Positions 30,942 to 42,900 of a stretch of DNA of 64,000 nucleotides are shown here, one piece after another. Positions within the stretch are counted from its first letter, which is position 1; each line of letters starts with the position of its first letter. This DNA comes from Datisca glomerata (Eukaryota > Streptophyta > Magnoliopsida > Cucurbitales > Datiscaceae). The notes under the pieces were generated by a model, which searched no databases, was not told where the DNA came from, and worked only from the letters and a program-made list of their open reading frames with translations. Both the position numbers and the translations under genes were made by a program. The stretch covers positions 1,667,194 to 1,731,193 of the forward strand of contig QANY01013583.1 of NCBI GenBank assembly GCA_003255025.1. Reading direction: 5' to 3'.

Positions 30942-33900
30942 TCAGTCACCGGTGGTTAATAGATAGTCAGAGACCAGCTGAGAGAAATGGTCTCTCCATT
31001 CCCCGACGCTAGCAAACGGAATAAGACCGCATAGCAACGGCAGAATCACAAGCAGAACCACGTAGAACAAAAAGCGGCGTATCCAGTAAGGAAATGTCAT
31101 TTGGCTATTTGTGCTTTGAGAGACGGAAACATGGCCATGGAGGATAAAAAACAGAAGTGATGTAAAGATATTGGAGAAGAAGTGTATTAAGCATAGACTC
31201 TCCCAATATAAGAGCCAATGCAATCCGCTCCCACCCAATGTGTCTACACAAAACTTTCCGGCTAAACCACAGGCCACTCCGAGCAGCAATAGAATGAAAG
31301 TTATCGGCATTGTTTGTTTTGAGGTTGCAGATCGTTGAAGAAGCAAATAAGCAATCGCTAGAATCATTAGGAGACCAAACAGCATTCGGCTTACCACTTG
31401 AACTTGACACGTAAGAATGTGTAGCCCTGAATTAAAAGACGCCATTGGATTCGAGATCATCCACCAAGACTTCGAATCCTGATACGAGAAAAAGAATCAA
31501 ACGGCTGAGTATATCATTAGTGGTACTATATAAAGCCTAGAAACATCCAATTACCACAACATTTGTAATGGGTAAAATATACTCTAGTCCTTATACTTCA
31601 CTTAATTTCAATTGAGCCCTCATAATTTCCGCTGTCTTTCCGTCATCTTCCTCAACTGGAAACAATACTCATCAAACATGTCTCACTTTTACAGATTTAA
31701 GAAACCTTATACCTTTATAAATTGCTGCATAGGTGATGGGTAAAATATACTCCTAGTCCTTATACTTCACTTAATTTCAACTGAGCCCTTATAATTTCCA
31801 CTGTCTTTCCGTCATCTTCCTCAACTGGAAATAACACTCATCAAACATGTCTCATTTTTACAGATTTAAGAAACCTTATACCTTTATAAATTGCTACATA
31901 GGTGATGATGCAGAAAAATGAAACATATTCCTAATCAGTGTACAGAAACATTTCCTAATGGAACAAGTTTTAAGCATATAGTCAATAGATGGATGGAAGG
32001 ACAATACTGAAACAAAGTGAAAAGTATACGGACTAAATAGAGAAAAAAACTTATTTATGAAAGCTTATGGAACTCGATTTCGAATTCACTGGTCTGTCTA
32101 CGAACCTAGGCACTCATATCGAACTTTGTAAATAATAAATCTAGTGAACTTGTTATCGGAGTTGTGCAATATAAAAAAAATGTTATTGGAGGGCATAAAC
32201 TTTTTTCTCCGAGAAAAATGAAGAAAACTAAACAGTAGAATTCTAAAGGCCTTGAACGGGGAACAAGAAGAAAAGGAAGACTTGCCTGTGGTGTAGGCGT
32301 GCATGATGCAGTAGCATCAGAAATCCTTCTGTATGAAAACACATAAGCACCATACGAGAGGGAGGCTGACATTATAAATAAACTGGCAACGAGACAGTCG
32401 ATGCACTTTTTAAGCAGCTCAGCATGTCTAGTATCCTCAACTTGATTCTTGAACTTCTCGACTTTAAAGGACGCCTTTGATATGCCCATTGCCAATTTTG
32501 ATCTCTCCAAATGATTTGAATCAAAATTGAGGGCTAGCTGTGTCTCTTTCAATTTCAATTTTCTCATAGTAAGACCAAGCTCCAATGTCTTAAGGTCATT
32601 GGAACGGGCTTGTTCCGTTAACGATTTCTCAAAAGTACTAAGAGCGGTTTGATTGGTTTCTAAGCCATATATTCTCGGAGTCAAAGACGTCACTTGATTT
32701 TGATTCGTTCGACCATGCAGGGCAAGCTCATGATTGACTGAGTCCATGAGAATGCTCTCATTGATATCTTCAATAGTGTTTAACGGATCATGAAGTGCAC
32801 AGGTCCTCAAGACTGCTTCTGTACCACAATCTTCTCCATCTGAGTTGTTTGTACCAACTCGTCCTTCAGTGATAGTCACATTTGATGAGGAAATTTGTCC
32901 ATTTAGGCGGCTGAAGTGATTCCGACCAGTGTATTTGGATGAGTCACCAATTGATCTAAGAGTCCTCAGCGTGCTTTCAAACGAATTCTCGAAGTTTCTC
33001 AAAAAACAGTCGAGTTTGTCCCCAAAGACCTGTTTTCACATGACAGTCAAATAACAGGTAGCATTTTAGCATCTTGGACATCCGTGATGTTGAACGAAGT
33101 GTGATAGGAAACTTGTAAAACAAGAGTCAACAGTCTGCATTTAGAGGTCTGCCTTACATTGACTAAGGATTCTCTCACCGCTGATGTGCATATCTGCAGG
33201 CAGGTATATAACAATGATTCAGATTCCTAAAATGTAAAATAAAGTTTACACACTCCAATTTTTATCAAGATGTGTCAATTTAGATTCTATAATTTCGTCT
33301 GATTATCAATTTGACCACCATTGCAATTTAGTCCTCACATTTTGAACTTGGCTGCAATTCAATCATATACCATCTCCATTAGTTTCAACAGTAACACATG
33401 TGCGCAGGAAACAAGCCACGCGCAAGGGGATCCAACGTTGTTTTGGCCGCAGACCGCTGGTATACTGGACCCAACAAATACGAACGAAGGGTTTGAATTG
33501 CAGCATATTCAAAATGTATGGACTATATCGACGAAATTAAAATTATAGGAACCAAATTGAATATGGCCCAAACTACAAGGATTAAATTGACAAAACTAAA
33601 TTTATAAGGACCAAATTAACAAAATGCAGGTTGTAAACTGCAATTCTTGGTATCCCCGAAGTGAAAAGACACATGCAGAAGAATAATCAGTGACTGCATG
33701 ATAGAAGTCTTATTCCTCAAGTGTATAATCTTATTCCTGTTTATCTTATAAACCGATAGAAGCATACCACTGCCAGATGATCAACTGACATCCTTACATT
33801 CGCAGCATCTTGCCCTTCCAAAACCTAAAATCAGCAAAACCAACTCTCAAACATCGTCAAACAGTTGTGAATGCAAAATTGTCCAGATGGGACAAAACAC

Positions 33901-35058
33901 GAGATTTATCATCCCAATTTTCAAAGTACAGGAGCAATTATAATGTAGGCTAGCCTTCTGTTTCATGCCTTTGATTAACCTATAAGACTAATAACTTTAG
34001 CTTCTTGGTCGAAAGACCTACGAAATATCCACACTGCAAACATATTTTATTTGAATTTACTATAGAATGAAGATTAATAAGATATCAAGATATCCAATAT
34101 ATCGAATATGAAGTAACGCTCAAGACTTAAGTCACATAGATACACGACAATATATATGCTTTGAAACCACTGCCTTCTTTTTGGCAATTTCATAATCCTC
34201 TGTTCAACTAACAAATGAAGTTCACAGTTTGAGAAAAGGCTTGAAAAGATACCATGTTATTAATTAAAAGTGCTTCATTCATGTCCTGAAGCCGGCACAA
34301 TTAATGATAACTCCACATGTAATAAATTTCTTGATTAAATAGTAATTCCAATGAAATTTTCACCTTAAATTGCTGCAACAGATCTCTAAAGAAAATAAAT
34401 CCCACCACAATCATCAAAGTTACAATGTAGTCTTCATAAATTCGAAAACGCGTGTTTTCGTGCCTCCGTTGTATAGTTATAAAAATTAAAACTTTCCAAA
34501 CAAATATGAGAGCTTCAGCTTTTAATGTTGAAATTCAACTCCAACAGCATGCAAGAACAAAAATTTCGAGCAATTAAACTAACAAATTGAAGATTCTACC
34601 AGTACAACTGAAAAAAAAAACCCAGAAAATATTCAAAGAAGAACAACCTGAGCAATAAAAGCCGCAAACGACATTCCGAGGGAGAGCGCCATAGCGTCCA
34701 AAGCATCACCGCTACGCCGAGCCGTACTAATTAGAACCTTAGGGTTCCGCCGTTTGTAGGCCACTCGTTTCTGCGACGACCGTTGAGACGAAGAACAAGA
34801 AGATGATGAGGATGGTACTTCAGCGACGTAACTGAGTACCCTTTTTTTCATCTTCTTCCTCTTCTTCTCGTTGAGCTTTGAGTTATTTTCGGCGGGTCCC
34901 AACCAAAGGCAGTGATTTTGAGCCGCTGGATTGAAATTGGGAGATGAAACAACGGTGGAAATTTCTTCATGAGTTTTGTTGTTGGGTTCCTCAGTAAAGA
35001 CACAGGTAATGGATCGTGAAGTCACCTCGGAAGGCGAAGAAGGAGAGTCGCCAACCAT
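30942..35058 (-). CDS. CPR5: CPR5 (CONSTITUTIVE EXPRESSER OF PR GENES 5) homologue, five exons
   Basis: Plant CPR5 is a membrane nucleoporin-like protein that restrains effector-triggered immunity, cell death and senescence. Minus-strand exons: 34648-35058, 33768-33824, 33158-33193, 32286-33029, 30942-31478. All join in phase 0 to give 594 aa (Arabidopsis CPR5 is 564). Visible: a basic nuclear signal EKKRKKMKKR (residues 64-73); a Ser-rich stretch; MALSLGMSFAAFIAQ; VRMSVDHLAVICTSAVRESL across exons 2-3; a helical region LKTLELGLTMRKLKLKETQL; and five membrane segments at about 377-399, 448-464, 472-491, 504-528 and 551-571. The hallmark GLAGKFCVDTLGGSG is intact. I chose the Met at 35058 (context CCATGG); an in-frame Met at 35103 would add 15 residues. 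The fourth intron has a GC donor (CAG|GCAAGT). No disabling change is seen, so this is probably a working gene. Confidence 0.92.
31568..31905. repeat. 168-bp tandem duplication in CPR5 intron 4
   Basis: GGGTAAAATATACTC...GCATAGGTGAT at about 31569-31735 is repeated at 31737-31905 with a few changes. It lies inside intron 4 (31479-32285) and does not touch splice sites. Confidence 0.9.
33240..33645. mobile_element. MITE-like inverted repeat in CPR5 intron 2
   Basis: The left arm (33240-33395) and the reverse complement of the right arm (33475-33645) align over roughly 150 bp, including GTTTACA at the tips, GTCAATTTA and ACATTTTGAA..GCTGCAATTCAA. The arms flank a GC-rich loop of about 80 bp. 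It lies in intron 2 (33194-33767) of CPR5, so it is probably harmless. No target duplication was settled. Confidence 0.65.
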
Positions 35059-35640
35059 GGGAAGAAGGAAGAAGGGAAATGTCATAAATTGGGGGACATT
35101 CACATAAATACGAGGAACAAAGGAGTAAAGAGAGAAAATAATTCAAAGTTTTCTGCTTTGGAATCACTTTTTAAAAGCAAAAATCGTTTGGGAAAGAATG
35201 GGTTTTTTTACAGAATTATATCTCAAGGATTTTGCATTTACATAAATATATTCTACGATTAATTTGTGCACTCTCTAATCACTCACACACGTTCCTTTCA
35301 TTTTTTTTCTCCTTTTTTTAGTAATATTCTTAACATTGACCCGCACACTTTCTCTTCATCTTTCGTCTTCATCTCTCTTATTTTTTCAGAAACTCATTTT
35401 CTCATAAACCTATTCATGTTTCATTTGCTTCATGATTTTACAATTTTTTTCATTTTCTATAAAATGAAGGTTGAGAGCTAAAATTATAATTTTATTTTTA
35501 AAATTTTGGTAAAAAATAAATGAGAATATTGGTCGAAATTTGATGGGTTTGGTTAATTATGGCTTTTGCCCAGATTTAAGAGAGAGAGAAATCGCATAGA
35601 GAGAATGAATTTTGTTAATTTTTGTGGGTTTTGCTAATTT
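35059..35640 (-). promoter_or_regulatory. Upstream region of CPR5
   Basis: This is the interval between the CPR5 start codon and the next CTACACGAT arrays. It contains a pyrimidine-rich tract (35285-35400) and AT-rich sequence. No specific promoter element could be assigned. Confidence 0.35.
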
Positions 35641-36560
35641 TAGATACGAGTCTACACGATGCACGTTTACCCATCGTGCAGGCTAATTTTGGTAAATTTT
35701 GTAAATTTTTTGGTACACATAGCCAACATGTGGCCTATGTGATGGTCACACGATGCACGTGTACCCATCGTGTAGCCTACGCGATTGGCATTGTGTGGTG
35801 CACACGATCGACGTGTATGTATCGTGCACACTACACATGTAATATATTTATTTAAATATTAATAAATATGAAGATTAAGTGTAGAAGAAAAATGATTTGA
35901 CATTTGATTTAATGTTGTGTAAGAAAAGTGTTTGGGGGGAAAGAATGAAGAAAATGTAGTGGGTAATGGGTACACAATGACTACACGATCGTAGTGTAGT
36001 CATCGTGTAGTGTACACGATCGTTCTGTGGGCATCGTATATACTACGCATGTAACATATTTAATTTTATATATTTATTTAAATATAAATAAATATGGAAG
36101 TTGAGTGTTGAACAATAATTATTTGACATTTGATTTGATATTGTGTAAGAAAAGTATTGAGGGGAAGAAATAAAGAAAAAGTAAGTGGATGATGAGTCAT
36201 GTGTATACGATGGCTACATGAAAGCTAAACACTACACAATTACTAAACTACGATCGTGTACTCATTACCAACTATTTTTTCTTCATTATTTTTCTCAATA
36301 CTTTTCTTATCCAATATCAAATTAAATGTCAAATCATTTTTCTTCAATACTCAACTTTTATATTTATTAATATTTAAATAAATATATAAAATTAAATATA
36401 TTACATGTGTACACTGCACAATGTTTACACGACGATCATGTACATTACACGATGACTACACTTTGATTGTGTAGTCATCGTGTAGACTATACGCAGGCAT
36501 CATGTAACCATCTTGTAAGCTACACGATGGATACACGGGCATCGTGCATCCCTCTCTTTC
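35640..36560. repeat. CTACACGAT motif arrays F-I with inverted duplication
   Basis: Four clusters of the motif seen in the Ulp1 MULE (35645-35835, 35965-36060, 36195-36265, 36405-36550) are separated by three copies of a roughly 145-bp AT-rich spacer. Spacers at 35836-35970 and 36060-36195 are direct copies, while the one at 36265-36405 is inverted. No DUF1985 or Ulp1 sequence is nearby. It is a repeat block or a non-coding relative of the MULE. Confidence 0.85.
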
Positions 36561-38285
36561 TCAACGTTCTCTCTCGTTCTCAATGTTCTTTCTCTACGCT
36601 CTACGTTTTGTATTTTTCTTTCTATATTTTCTCTCAAAATTAACAAAATAAAAATTAACATGAAATTTAAAAAAATAACAAAATCCATTAAAATTATAAA
36701 TGTTAACAAATGAAGATGAAGAGAAATAATGGGTCAATGTGTAAGAAGAACGTTGTTACACATTGACTCACTATTTGGGTTTTGTTACTGATATATTTGG
36801 TAATATTTAATATGAATTTCACTTAAAAAAAATAAAATTATATTTTTATAAAAAAATAAATTTTTACACGTCTTTTAATAAAAAAATTCTTCAAAACGGT
36901 TACCAGAAAACTTTTTTATAAAACCACTTCCAAACTTTTTTTCAGAGTGCTCTGTTGTTGTTGCTAATTAAATCCTATAAATAAAAAATTGTTAAACTTT
37001 TGAAAACTGATCATCTCTTGATGATTGATCTTAATAGGAGAGATCTATTCACTAAATTCTAGTAGTCCATGAAATCAGATGACTAAGATCACATCAGCAT
37101 AAATATCAACTTGAAATGATTATTTTCATTTTCTTATTAACTTTACCTTGTCAAATTTGGAAAACTCAATTAAGGAGTAAAAAATTATATTTTTTATGGT
37201 AACTAGTATAAGATAACGCACGTGAACCAAATAAAAAATGGTATTCAAAATTAAACCTCTACATTTATATATATAATATATAATGAAATAGGATTTTAGT
37301 GGATGAATCTTGAAACGAGACATGTACCGCAGCAAACAAACGAAACTAGGTGGTTCGGTCAGTTCGGTCAAAATGAATTATTGTTTGGAGGATGACTTGG
37401 CAATGAATTTAATCGACTAATCCGGTAATTCTAATAATATCAAGTGTTATTCCTATTTTGACATTTAAAATTTGTTTTAATAAAACATGGTTTTAAATTT
37501 ATAGTTGCTTCATGATCACGGATCACTCAAATCAGGTGTAATGGATGTGTTGTACGGGTCACTGTGTCATTTGATTTTTTTAAGTACTAGTATTTTGAAG
37601 AAATAATTGTTTTTCTCCAAAAAAAAATCAAATAGAATTTTTTTTAGCTTTTATGTAAATATTAGCAATATTTCACATAATTTAATATTTTTTTTTATCT
37701 TTTTACTTGAACAAAATACTATTACTAACAAACAAAATAAAACATTATCTCTTAATAGAAAAGCTAATCGCAAAAAGTCAAAAGCCCAAAATCCCCCACC
37801 AAAAAAAATAATGAAAAATTAGAATTGAATGCTCTATACAAATGAATACTTACTTTTCTATTATTGTGGCTCTGACGTTCTTTATAAGTTGGAAATTCTT
37901 CCTCTTAGTCTTCAATATGAGAAAGTTGGAATGCTACGTACTGGGGTGAGTTTATGTAAGTATTTATAGAAAGTTATTTCAAAGTTTAAATTCAATATCG
38001 AGATGTCTTGGTAAACAACAACATTCTCTTTATTTCATTATTATGCCACATCAATGCATTTGGGACCTTCACTAATAACATTCTATGTTATTAGTAGTTT
38101 TCATTATCGGTTATATTCATGTATTTGAGACCTTTCACAACTAAGTTTAAAATGTGAGAAATGTGCAGTGAAAATGGTGAGGATGTAAAGGTAATTAAGG
38201 AAATCAAAAGTTTCTCATGTTTTATGCCTCTTTAATAGGTATTAGATTTTTACTTTTTTTTCAAAGAAAAGTATGAGCCAAACTC
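36561..38285. other. AT-rich intergenic DNA
   Basis: No gene or known repeat was recognised. The short frames here are AT-rich and lack recognisable domains. Confidence 0.45.
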
Positions 38286-39130
38286 AGCCGCTACAATAAA
38301 TTTATAATAAATTCAGGAAAATTATCAATAAAAACGATAAAGTCAGCACAAAATATGCCCCGTGCAAGCACAAAAATGAGCGGTCCAATTAGACTATGTA
38401 GGACCATAGAAAATAAAAGACTCAAGAAACTCGCACCACCGAGTCGAAATATCAATGATCAGAGCCCTAATCTCACTACACAACGGGGCGGGAGAGTTAA
38501 CAACCTCAACAAAATATAACGATAGTGCATGTGCTTTTACAGTCATAACAGACATCGCAATGTCAAGATGACAATATCCATAAGCCGTCTGCTTTTTGAG
38601 AGAGTTCTATAGTGCCCAACTGATACCCCCCGAATAGTACTCATCCACCTATGCTACATCAACATAAATTTTTCACATCTGACCCAATCTTGGCAAGGAA
38701 ACACTAGGAATACTGCCACTCGATAAAAAATCAACAATTTTAATAGAAGTGATATGGTATATTAATGGCATCTGTAATATTTGTGGCCTCCTCCTTGAAG
38801 CAGGTTATTCCTGCACTCCCAAACCCTCCAAAGCCCACAAGAGAACCACGTTACGCCATGAGAATTTTCAATATTTGCTTCCCTAATCGATTTAATCACT
38901 CTCACGAGCCTCAATCATCGACTCACCAACAATTATGTCCGAACGAATAGATAAAGGGCCAACAAACCAAAAAGGACGGGGGCAAGAACGATGGAGAAAC
39001 ATATGCATAGGAGTCTCAAGCTCTGACTAACAACAAGAACAATGGGGATCAATGAAAAAACCTCTATTATTCAAGGAGATTTGGCATTCCCAATAATCGT
39101 TTAGTAATATTCATAGAAAATCCTTGAGCT
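38286..39130 (-). pseudogene. LINE-type RNase H and zinc-binding relic
   Basis: On the minus strand the sequence starts with a Cys/His block resembling the RT zinc-binding tail (HCSCC..SELETPMHMFLH). It passes through FWFVGPLSIRSDIIVGESMI and later VDAA-like and GWAL-like segments to AHALSLYFVEVVNSPAP and DISTRWCEFLESF. This order is found after the RT of plant non-LTR elements and in RNase H (RVT_3) proteins. Many stops and frameshifts are present. Confidence 0.5.
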
Positions 39131-39949
39131 TAGGAGGAATAGACATCTTCCATATTGGTTAATAAACTAGTCTACGTCCATAGTCGTTGTCAAAGACAAT
39201 CAAAGATTTTACTCTGTTAATTCATACGACTCACAATATCTTTCACACAAGCCCCAATATATTAATACGATGTGTCCCTTAAAAGAGTCTTACACAATCA
39301 CTTACAAGAAATTGAGTATAATATTTTTGTATTCTTCTTCCTGATAGAATTACTATTAACTAATCCTTTAAATTAATTATTAACGATAAAATAGTCAATT
39401 AAAAAGAGTTAATACATACATACATGTCGATAAAGTTTGAACAATTTATAAATTAAATAATTCTAAACTTCATTAGAATAAGATATGCTTCCACTTGCGT
39501 ATTTATTTCTAGTCCATATCGATTGAGATCTTGAAACTAATTAGAGTATATGACAATTAATACTCGTAAAAATGTTAGTTGATATAAATTTAAACATGCA
39601 CAACTCAATTAGAAGGATTTATTACCTCGATAAATTATAGAAATGACCACCACTTTGCTTTGAATTCATAAAATTAAAAGGTGTAAACATAGCATATTTC
39701 AACAAAATTTTGTAAGTTGTAAATCATTTTAAATAACGTCTGATAAACAATTACCTCATAAAATTCAAACACTAGGCATTGGTGATTATATTTTGATTTC
39801 TTTGGCTAATTGGTTAAAAATATGATTTTCTGCTTGGAAGTGAGGAAAATTGTTGCTTCCTAACTCCTGACAAATGATATTAATTAGTCATAATGCAGTA
39901 AAATAATATAATATTACTTTATTAACATAATAAAAAAATTAAAATTTAC
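39131..39949. other. AT-rich spacer
   Basis: No feature was recognised between the LINE relic and the end of the FRS pseudogene. Confidence 0.45.
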
Positions 39950-42900
39950 TTACTAGATGATAATTCCTTTGGTGTCTTTTTCTTACGTTTCTCCATGTTA
40001 CTTTTTTGTCTTGTATTAAAGACTTTTTTGGTCTCATACATGGTGGATCTACTATTAACATTTGACCTGTTAGGGGTTATGCCCTCAAAACATGTGTATT
40101 GACATTTTAATATGAAATTTATGGAGGATTATATTTTTCTTATAATTGTTATTTTAAATGATTGTTGAATAATTTATATAAATATCTAAAAATTTCATAT
40201 TCATTAATGATACTATGTTATTATATTAGTACGGGAATATTAAGATTATAGATAATGAATAAAATTATAAGCATATTAAAGTATGGAATCTTTAATGAAT
40301 GGTTCCTAGTACGGTTCACTAAGCATTATGAATACGTATGATCTAGATCCAGATCATTGATATGGATAGACATCTTAGTGAATGTACTTTATATAATGAG
40401 ATTATATATGGCTGGACCGGTGTAAATTAATATCTTTTTCAATGTGTCATTTATCATAAAAATTTAATACACATCAATTTGATGATCATATGTAGATAAG
40501 TCTGAATCCTGAGTAGTCATGAACTCCTATACATGTCTACTGAATTTTTTGATTACTCGTTAAGGTTTGTTTGTAAAACATGCTAGTGACTTTGTTTTAG
40601 AGATTCAGTAATATGGATGACTGGGAACATGATCTTACAAGATTCAGAATCTAAGCTTTCCTAATGGATCATATATTGATCCTCTTACGTGTTAATTTTG
40701 GAACTGAATGGTTATTGAGCTCAAATTTATAATAAGATTATAAATTAGTCATTCACTAGTGGATTAATGGTACTTAAGGATCAAAAGGTAATTAGAAAGG
40801 TAAAATATTAATTTTGACCAGTTCTAATTTACGAACCAATAATTGGAGGACAGAACTACGTGAAATGATTATATCAGTGGACTACATGAGAATACTATGT
40901 AAATACAATATATAATCTCTAAGAATGTAATTCTATATTTATAGAGGAGTAATAATGAAATTAATAAATGAGATTATTTAATTAAAGAGTTTAATTAATA
41001 ATTTGGTTTATTAGAGTTTAGGATTATAGGTTCATGGTCCCCAAGTCACCTCTATACTACGCAGACTAAGAAGTGGATATTTCAGGACATGAGAAAAAGA
41101 CTGACTTGCAAATAAATTTTTATTGTGGGGAAAGTACATAATTATGTGCGATTATATATATAAATAAATATAAATAAATAAATTATATATATAAATAAAT
41201 ATCAATTATTTTTTCTATTATCGATAAGTGAGATAAAATATTTACTTTGTGAAATTAGATAATTAAATTATTATTAGATAATAATTTGGATCAACTAAAT
41301 CTGTTATTTGTGAAATAACAAATAACTTAGTTGATATGAATAATCAGATATGTTAATTTTGAATTAGCTTATATATATATATTTGATTAAAATAAATATC
41401 TAATTCGTAGTAAGTACCACGTGTCAATCACTGATTAGGTATCAGATATTGACATGGACTACTGTAGTGCCACGTGGCCTTACAGTAGTAGGGATGTAAT
41501 ACTGTAATGCCATATGATACTACAGTTGTGCACATTAATAGTGGGCCCATTACAATTGATAATTTTATAATTAAATATTATTTTAGTTTAGCATTAAATA
41601 TCACATATGCCATTATCTAAAAAAAAATACAGACATAATTCTGATGGCCTAAGATGATGAATTAATCAATCAGAGAATCGGTTCATCAATCAAGAGTTAA
41701 GAGAAGAATACAGATTTTTAAAAAGTGAATTTTCTTCGATTAAGAGTTAAGAAATAATCTCTAAAAGAATCATCATCACGTTCATTTAGATAATAGTTTC
41801 ATAAAAGTCATTCTTAGTAAAATCTCTAGATCTCATGTGTTGAATACATCTAGAGACAGAAAAGTGTCTTCATTATATTCTACGTGCCCACACACGTCCT
41901 AGTGCGTTGTGGATTTACTTAGAAGATCTTGGTGTGAATCTCGGAGTCTGCTGATTGTTGGAACGATTTCGTGGAAACAGAGAATCGATCGGTTTCGCGA
42001 GGACGCTTGATTTAGACTACAAGATGTATATAGTTTCTAACGTTGTATGTTATTAATTTAATATATAAATATATAATTGATCTTGACTGATTGAAAATAG
42101 TTTTCAATAAAAAGCATTTTTCTTATCGTAGCGATGCATGATTTTGTTTTACAAAAAGATTCAGTATTTTATTTAAAAAATTTAACTTTTAAAATGGTCA
42201 CGTGCCAGACGCTTTTGCCGTGCACGCACCGCGACGACCAACATGACCGTATCCTAACTGCATGTCACTTGTGAAATAATCCTCATTGTTTTTATCATCA
42301 ATGGTATCCATCAATTTGTCATTGTTCATTTTTTTGTAAGAAGCTACAAGCATTCAACAATTTTATACTTCACAATCTTACTAACGTCATTTGTTTCTGT
42401 CATAATTGTCACAAGTCTATAAGCAACACACATCATTTTATTATGCGGCAATGCTTTTAACAATTTTCTGATCCATGTGTGAGACAGTGGAAGAACCTAA
42501 TTTTGTGAATGTTTCGAATTTTCGTACACCTTCATAAGATATATCAAAACTCTTAATGCAGGACAACATAATATTCTAAAAAATTCAAACTTGTGACATG
42601 AACAAGTAATTGTCTTACTAAATAATTTGTAAACAACCTCCCAAATCATTTCTTTCCCATGTACTCCAACATAAAAATATTCAACAGAATATGTTATACA
42701 TTTTATGTTAATGAAGATATATAGTATTGATGACACCCCCAATTTCAAAGTGTTTGAACAAAGTATGATATACATATGTGCAGCTTAAACTACGAGAGGT
42801 CCATGTTCATTTATATTGGGAGGCGTACCCTGGCGGCAATGACAGTCTTCTTCTAACAATCTGTCCCTCATATGTTCCGTCATCCGCTCACAATGAATCA

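Noticed and set aside
32098..32304. Read-through end of CPR5 exon 4 as the true C-terminus
   Set aside because: The frame past 32286 gives sequence unlike CPR5, while splicing to 31478 restores the conserved membrane region.
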